Below are positions 59,448 through 64,000 of a stretch of DNA of 64,000 nucleotides, piece by piece. The stretch is from Mesorhizobium sp. B2-1-8 (GTDB taxonomy: Bacteria > Pseudomonadota > Alphaproteobacteria > Rhizobiales > Rhizobiaceae): positions 1,178,001-1,242,000 of the forward strand of contig NZ_CP083952.1 of the NCBI RefSeq assembly GCF_006442545.2, in the 5' to 3' direction. Within the stretch, counting starts at the first letter, position 1; each line of letters begins with the position of its first letter. Made by a program: the position numbers and the translations under genes. The notes under the pieces were generated by a model. It was given only the letters and a program-made list of their open reading frames with translations. It had not been told where the DNA came from and did not search any database.

Positions 59448-61276
59448 CGCAGGCAACCGGCATTCTGGCCGAGGATCGCAAGCGGCGCGTCCTGAAGGAC
59501 GTGTTCGGCTTCGACGATTTCCGGCCAGGCCAGGCCGACGTCATGGACGCGTTGCTCGACGGGCGCCATGTGCTGGCCGTCATGCCGACGGGTGCCGGAA
59601 AATCGCTCTGCTATCAGGTTCCGGCGCTGGTTCTGGGTGGGCTGACCCTCGTCGTCTCGCCGCTGGTGGCGTTGATGCAGGATCAGGTCGCGGCGCTGCG
59701 GCTTGCCGGCGTCGCCGCCGATACGATCAATTCCGCGCTCGACCGCGAGGCCAATGTAGCGGCCTGGCGCCGCGTGGCATCGGGCCAGACGCGGCTGCTC
59801 TATCTGGCTCCGGAGCGGCTGATGACCGAGCGCATGCTCGACGCGCTCTCCAGGCTCGACGTCAGCCTGATCGCCATCGACGAGGCGCATTGCATCTCGC
59901 AATGGGGCCCGGCATTCCGGCCCGAATATGAGGACCTGTCGCGGTTGCGTGGCATCTTCGCCAATGTGCCGATCATCGCGGTGACGGCGACGGCCGACGA
60001 GAGCACGCGCGGCGACATCGCCGCCCGGCTGTTCGCCGAGCGCGTCGAAACGCTGGTGCTGGGTTTCGACCGGCCCAACATCAAGCTGGCGATCACCCCC
60101 AAGCAGGACAGCAAGCGGCAATTGCTGCGGTTCATCGAGCGCCATGCGGGCAAGAGCGGCATCATCTATTGCCTGTCGCGCAAGAAGACCGAAGAGATGG
60201 CGGCGTTCCTCGAGAAGAACGGCGTCAGAGCGCTTGCCTATCACGCCGGCATGAGCAAGGAGGTGCGTGAGGCCAATCAAAACGCCTTCATGACACTGTC
60301 CGGCGTCGTCATGGTGGCGACCATCGCCTTCGGCATGGGCATCGACAAACCCGACGTCGCCTATGTCTTCCACACCGATATGCCGGGCAGCCTGGAAGCC
60401 TATTATCAGGAGATCGGTCGTGCCGGCCGCGACGGACGCGAGGCCGAGGCGCATATGCTCTACGGTCTTGGCGACATCCGCATGCGGCGGCTGTTCATCG
60501 ACGACGAGGACGCCTCGCCAGAGCACAAGAGACGGTCGCATCGCCGGCTCGACACGCTGATCGGCTATTGCGAGACGGCGCAGTGCCGGCGCCAGGTGCT
60601 GCTCGGCTATTTCGGCGAAGAGGCTCAAGCCTGCGGCAATTGTGACAACTGCCTCGACCAGGCGCCGCGCGCCGATGGCGGTGCCGAGGCGCGGAACATC
60701 CTCGCGGCGGTCGCGCAGAGCGGCGAGCGCTTCGGCGCGGCCCATGTCATCGACATCCTGCTTGGCCACGAGACCGAGAAGGTGCTGGCCAGAGGCCATC
60801 AGACGCTAAGCAGTTTTGGCGCCGGCGCCGCGCACAGGAAGCCGGTGTGGCTGTCGCTGATCCGGCAACTGGTTGCCGGCGGGTTCCTTATGCCGGATCC
60901 CGAGGGCCATGGCGGCCTCGCCATCTCCGAAAGCGGCCGTGCGCTCGGCCGCGGCGAGGTGGCATTCCAGTATCGCGTCGAGACGCGGGACCCTCTCGCG
61001 CGCGGCAGGAAGCGTTCCGGGGAAGGCTCCGCCGCCGGCGCCGATGGCGTGGACGCCTCGCTGCTGGCGGCGCTCAAGGCGCTGCGGCTGCGGCTGGCCA
61101 AGGAGCGCCAGGTGCCGGCCTATGTGGTGTTTTCCGACCGCACGCTGATCGACATGGCCGACCGCCGCCCGCGCGACCTCGAGGCCTTCGCCGAGGTGAA
61201 CGGCGTGGGCGGGGCGAAGCTCAAGGAGTTTGGCGAGATCTTTCTCAGTGCGATCGCGGCGCACGCCACCGAATGA
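59444..61276 (+). CDS. recQ: ATP-dependent DNA helicase RecQ
   Basis: This 610-residue 3'-5' helicase has Walker A AVMPTGAGKSLCYQVPAL, DEAHCISQWG, QEIGRAGRDGREAEAHM (motif VI), a zinc-binding RQC region with CETAQCRRQVLLGYFG and CGNCDNC, and a C-terminal HRDC domain. The aromatic-rich loop reads QWGPAFRPEYED where E. coli has QWGHDFRPEY, so His-Asp is replaced by Pro-Ala. It should unwind DNA in recombination repair. Its ATG overlaps the fusion gene stop (ATGA). Confidence 0.96.
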   Translation: MTQATGILAEDRKRRVLKDVFGFDDFRPGQADVMDALLDGRHVLAVMPTGAGKSLCYQVPALVLGGLTLVVSPLVALMQDQVAALRLAGVAADTINSALDREANVAAWRRVASGQTRLLYLAPERLMTERMLDALSRLDVSLIAIDEAHCISQWGPAFRPEYEDLSRLRGIFANVPIIAVTATADESTRGDIAARLFAERVETLVLGFDRPNIKLAITPKQDSKRQLLRFIERHAGKSGIIYCLSRKKTEEMAAFLEKNGVRALAYHAGMSKEVREANQNAFMTLSGVVMVATIAFGMGIDKPDVAYVFHTDMPGSLEAYYQEIGRAGRDGREAEAHMLYGLGDIRMRRLFIDDEDASPEHKRRSHRRLDTLIGYCETAQCRRQVLLGYFGEEAQACGNCDNCLDQAPRADGGAEARNILAAVAQSGERFGAAHVIDILLGHETEKVLARGHQTLSSFGAGAAHRKPVWLSLIRQLVAGGFLMPDPEGHGGLAISESGRALGRGEVAFQYRVETRDPLARGRKRSGEGSAAGADGVDASLLAALKALRLRLAKERQVPAYVVFSDRTLIDMADRRPRDLEAFAEVNGVGGAKLKEFGEIFLSAIAAHATE

Positions 61277-61313
61277 CACGGCAATATCGGAACTGTCTTT
61301 GAAATTCGGCGCC

Positions 61314-61911
61314 TCAGCTGGTGAGGCAGCATTTCTTGAATTTCATGCCGCTGCCACAAGGACACGGATCGTTGCGTCCAACGTCGCGCCACGGGTTCGT
61401 GACCGGCGTTACATTCGACCATATCGAGTCCGCCAATGCGGACTGCCCGTCATCGTCCTCGTCGAGCTCGAAGCCATCGTCGCCGCCAAGGCCGCGGGTC
61501 CAATCCAGCGCCACAAGGACATCCTCGATGTAACTCAGACTGGCGCGGTCGAACCGGCCAATGTCACCGGGTTGTTGCTCGGCTTCCCGCAGGTCGCTTT
61601 CGAAATCGCTGCGTTCAAGCACATCTTCCGGTATACGGCCCTCGTCCCAGGCGCTGTAGACAAGCGGAACGAGGTCTCGCAAGGCTAGCATCGCGATCGC
61701 CTTCAGCCAGCCGACCCATGCATAATCCCAGTCGTCGGCCAACCTCTCCTTGTAGAACCGCTCCACGAAATCCCGCGTCCGGTCGCGCTCGATGCGACCT
61801 TCCAGGTCAAAAAGGTCACCGCGCCAAATGCACCGTCGCGGATGAATTCGTCGACGGAGCGGTCGGCAATGATGCCGAACAGCGCGTCGGCGTCGCCGTC
61901 GAATACGCCTA
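61314..61911 (-). pseudogene. DUF1186/SEC-C protein, 5'-truncated and frameshifted
   Basis: Two frames together give a DUF1186-like sequence. From about 61911, [20 protein letters not shown] and [16 protein letters not shown] are read; at 61800-61810 the frame changes and [38 protein letters not shown] and the C-terminal SEC-C zinc motif [19 protein letters not shown] follow. One missing C in an ACCC run would restore the frame. The N-terminal half of the usual 260-300-residue protein is gone, replaced by the LysR gene. The second part alone is open from 61766. It lies convergent to recQ, 37 nt from its stop. Confidence 0.75.
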
Positions 61912-61955
61912 GCCGCGCGGCGCGTCGTCTTCGCCCTCGACCATCAGCTTTCCGA

Positions 61956-62810
61956 TCAATTCGCGAACCCAGCGCTGCCCGGCATGGCCGTGACAACGCT
62001 CCGCTCGCTCAGCCAGGGCAGATCGATGATCGTCAGCCTTTCCGATTGGGCACGAAACAGCCGCCTGGGTACGAGCGCGACAAGATCGCTGCTGGAAACA
62101 ATTTCGGGAATGAACAAGAACGAGCCCGCTGACATGACGACATTGCGCCGATAACCGAGAACCCCCAAGGCGTCGTCAACTGGTGTCTCGAAATTGCCGC
62201 CTCGCCGTGAGACGATGATATGTTCCAGCCTGACATAGTTCTCGATCGTCAGACCAGGCTTCAGATCCGGGTGGCTTTGCCTGCCGATGAGGACATATGT
62301 TTCCTCGTAAAGATGACATGCACGTAGATGCGGCATCGCGGGATCGGGTGTGGCGATCACCAAATCGATATCGCCGTTCGCCAACTGCTGTTCCATGAGG
62401 GCGGGGGACAGGTGCCAAACCGCCACGCGCACGCCTGGTGCTATCCGCCGGAGCGCTAAGACGAGCGGCATCACAACGGCTGCCTGGACATAATCCGAGC
62501 AAGCGATCGACACAGCGAGTTGCGCCGTTTCGGGATCGAAGTCCCTGTGGGATTGCAGTGTCGAGCGCACCCGATCCAACGCCTCGCGCAATTGCGGGGC
62601 AAGTTCTGTTGCCTTGGCGGTCGGGGTCATTCCGCGCTGGGCGGGAAGAAGCAAGGGATCGTCGAACAAATCCCGCAGCCGCGCGAGTTGCGCACTGACT
62701 GCCGGCTGGCTGAGATGCAGCTTCGCCGCCGCTTTGGTGACGTTCCGTTCGGCGAGCAGCACTTCGAGCGTTGCCAGAAGGTTGAGATCGATGCGGCTGG
62801 TATCTACCAC
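61956..62810 (-). CDS. LysR-type regulator with altered C-terminus
   Basis: This 284-residue reading has a full winged helix (SRIDLNLLATLEVLLAERN, HLSQPAVSAQLARLRDLF, LPAQRGMTPTAKATELAP) and most of the effector domain (DLVIATPDPAMPHLRACHLY, RLEHIIVSRRGGNF). It is related to the NodD-like branch in which the WHER.H motif ends the protein. The frame ends in LSERSVVTAMPGSAGFAN; the expected ending RCHGHAGQRWVRELIGKL is present one frame over (to 61909), after a short deletion near 61990-62010. The start is a GTG at 62810, giving VVDTSRIDLN. It is divergent from the quinone reductase gene, which it may have controlled. Confidence 0.8.
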   Translation of the reverse strand: MVDTSRIDLNLLATLEVLLAERNVTKAAAKLHLSQPAVSAQLARLRDLFDDPLLLPAQRGMTPTAKATELAPQLREALDRVRSTLQSHRDFDPETAQLAVSIACSDYVQAAVVMPLVLALRRIAPGVRVAVWHLSPALMEQQLANGDIDLVIATPDPAMPHLRACHLYEETYVLIGRQSHPDLKPGLTIENYVRLEHIIVSRRGGNFETPVDDALGVLGYRRNVVMSAGSFLFIPEIVSSSDLVALVPRRLFRAQSERLTIIDLPWLSERSVVTAMPGSAGFAN

Positions 62811-62921
62811 CTTTATTCCCGAACAAAATATAATCGATTTCAAATATGGCCGGAAAGCCTCCATCTTGCAAGCATCGAGCGCTGAAGCGCACCCCCCACT
62901 CCACGATAGAGACAGAGAAGC
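62811..62921. promoter_or_regulatory. Divergent LysR/quinone reductase control region
   Basis: ATATAATCGATTTCAAATAT at 62828-62847 is an A+T-rich segment with T-N11-A character in the middle of the 111-nt interval, a candidate LysR site and promoter. The reductase start is preceded only by the weak Shine-Dalgarno AGAGAAG. Confidence 0.4.
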
Positions 62922-63722
62922 ATGATGATGAAGAATATCCTGATTGTATCTGCGCACCCCGAACCAACCTCGCTCACCCGGCAGTTGGTCGATGTTACTG
63001 TCGAGACGCTTGGCGCCGCCGGACACGAGATCGTGCAATCCGAACTTTACGGCATGAAGTGGAAAGCAGTGTTCGACGCCGACGACTTTCCCGTCCGCAC
63101 CAATCCCGACCGGCTGTCGTTCATCATGGAATCCGGCCATGCCTATGCGACCGGCAACCAGACGCCGGATGTTGTCGCCGAACAGGCCAAACTCCTTGCC
63201 GCGGACGCGGTCATCCTGCAGTTCCCGCTGTGGTGGTACAGCGTGCCCGCGATCCTGAAGGGCTGGATCGAACGCGTCTATGCCTTTGGTTTCGCTTATG
63301 GCTACCAGAACGGCACCAACGAGTTTCGCTTCGGGAACGGCATCCTGAAGGGCAAGCGCGCGCTGGTAAATGTTCAGGCCGGTGGACCTGTGGTGGACTA
63401 TGGCCCGCGCGGGATCAACGCGCCGATTGAGCAGCTGCTCTTTCCGCTGACCCACGGCGCGCTCTTCTATCCGGGCATGGATGTGCTGCCCACGCACGCT
63501 GTCTACAGCGCCGGCCATGTCTCCACCGCCGAAGAGGTCGAGGCGATCAAGGCGGGCTGGCGCGCGCGACTCGCCGGGCTGTTCACGGACGCGCCAATCC
63601 CGTTCCGTGCGCAGAACGGAGGCGATTTCCCCGATCGCCACACCATGGCGGATGACGTCGCGCCGGGCCAGACCGGCATCGTCGCGCATGTCGAAAGGGT
63701 GGTCGAGACGGTTGACGCGTGA
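62922..63722 (+). CDS. NAD(P)H:quinone reductase, NQO1/MdaB-like flavodoxin fold
   Basis: This 266-residue FMN/FAD-binding oxidoreductase has ILIVSAHPEPTSLTRQLVD (phosphate loop), YGMKWKAVFDADDFP, ILQFPLWWYSVPAILKGWIE (flavin site), RVYAFGFAYGYQNGTNEF and LVNVQAGGPVVDYGPRGIN. The length is like that of the eukaryotic NQO1 group and the longer bacterial NAD(P)H dehydrogenases. It should reduce quinones in two-electron steps, protecting from redox stress. Three ATGs stand in a row at 62922; the first is taken. It is divergent from LysR and followed after 12 nt by an MFS gene. Confidence 0.9.
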   Translation: MMMKNILIVSAHPEPTSLTRQLVDVTVETLGAAGHEIVQSELYGMKWKAVFDADDFPVRTNPDRLSFIMESGHAYATGNQTPDVVAEQAKLLAADAVILQFPLWWYSVPAILKGWIERVYAFGFAYGYQNGTNEFRFGNGILKGKRALVNVQAGGPVVDYGPRGINAPIEQLLFPLTHGALFYPGMDVLPTHAVYSAGHVSTAEEVEAIKAGWRARLAGLFTDAPIPFRAQNGGDFPDRHTMADDVAPGQTGIVAHVERVVETVDA

Positions 63723-63734
63723 GGCACGACGATC

Positions 63735-64000
63735 ATGAAGCCTTCGCTGGTCGCGCTGGCCGTGGGAGCATTTGCCATTGGCACGACTGAGTTCGTGATC
63801 ATCGGCCTGGTTCCCGGGATCGCGCGCGATCTCGGGATAACGCTCCCGGCGGGCGGCTGGTCTGCTCGTTTCCGGCTATGCCCTCGCCGTGACGGCCGGT
63901 GCCCCACGGTCACGGCGTTAGTCGGGCATCTGCCGCGCCGGCCGCTAGCGGTTGGATTGATGCTGCTGTTCGCGCTCGGCGATCTCTTGAGCGGCTTCGC
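63735..64000 (+). CDS. MFS efflux transporter, N-terminal part, with internal out-of-frame block
   Basis: The frame starts MKPSLVALAVGAFAIGTTEF and continues VIIGLVPGIARDLGITLPAG as in DHA1-type transporters, then loses similarity for about 17 codons (GWSARFRLCPRRDGRCP) and regains it in TVTALVGHLPRRPLAVGLML before the window ends. Read one frame over, the bad block gives AGLLVSGYALAVTAGAP, the expected second helix region. So an extra G near 63850 and a missing base near 63903 compensate each other. It probably forms a unit with the quinone reductase gene. The 3' part is outside the window. Confidence 0.75.
   Translation, partial: MKPSLVALAVGAFAIGTTEFVIIGLVPGIARDLGITLPAGGWSARFRLCPRRDGRCPTVTALVGHLPRRPLAVGLMLLFALGDLLSGF

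Overview
The window looks like chromosomal DNA of an alphaproteobacterium of the order Hyphomicrobiales, most likely Mesorhizobium or a close relative. Clues are the high G+C, an atpHAGDC operon without the F0 genes, a 1,595-residue NAD-glutamate dehydrogenase, a Usg protein, an SDHAF4-type (DUF1674) protein, and several intergenic repeat families of the kind common in rhizobia. I see no rRNA, tRNA or CRISPR array.

Layout. Positions 1-3465: the 5' end of an IS5-type transposase cut by the window edge, a YCII-domain protein, a secreted member of the histidine/phenylalanine ammonia-lyase family that lacks the MIO-forming triad, and an AhpD-like protein. Positions 3535-16523: NAD-GDH, a UMF1-type transporter, purH, a heparinase II/III-like protein, rsmB, htpX and the SDHAF4 homologue. 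Positions 16526-20330: a HAD phosphatase and a transglutaminase-like protein bracketed by two copies of a 49-bp near-perfect palindrome, a TadG-like vWA protein, and a 23-codon ORF whose Shine-Dalgarno matches the whole 16S anti-SD tail. Positions 20503-30500: a cyclopropane-fatty-acid-synthase-like enzyme, acs with a translationally coupled MOSC gene, usg, a LysR/MFS/aldo-keto reductase module, a second aldo-keto reductase and a Phd/VapC toxin-antitoxin pair. Positions 30574-41618: yggS, leuS, lptE, a soluble FtsK, a small transaldolase, priA, a racemase and a membrane protein. Positions 41701-47078: the ATP synthase F1 operon, with a heptad-repeat inverted array between atpD and atpC.

Positions 47173-56115 form a coherent hexuronate/pectin-breakdown locus. 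It holds divergent uxuB and uxaC with a palindromic operator between them, a DctPQM-type TRAP transporter, a FadR-type GntR regulator, kduI, kduD and a KdgF-like cupin, and ends in a terminator. The inferred flow is import of uronates, then UxaC/UxuB for glucuronate and galacturonate, and KdgF, KduI and KduD for unsaturated uronates released from pectin. KDG kinase, KDPG aldolase and mannonate/altronate dehydratase must lie elsewhere.

Positions 56208-64000: an aldehyde dehydrogenase, an unusual fusion of a GH43-like beta-propeller with a sulfotransferase (overlapping recQ by 4 nt), recQ, and a stretch with several frame lesions. That stretch holds a truncated and frameshifted DUF1186/SEC-C gene, a LysR gene whose C-terminus has lost its frame, an intact NQO-type quinone reductase, and an MFS gene with two compensating frameshifts running off the window.
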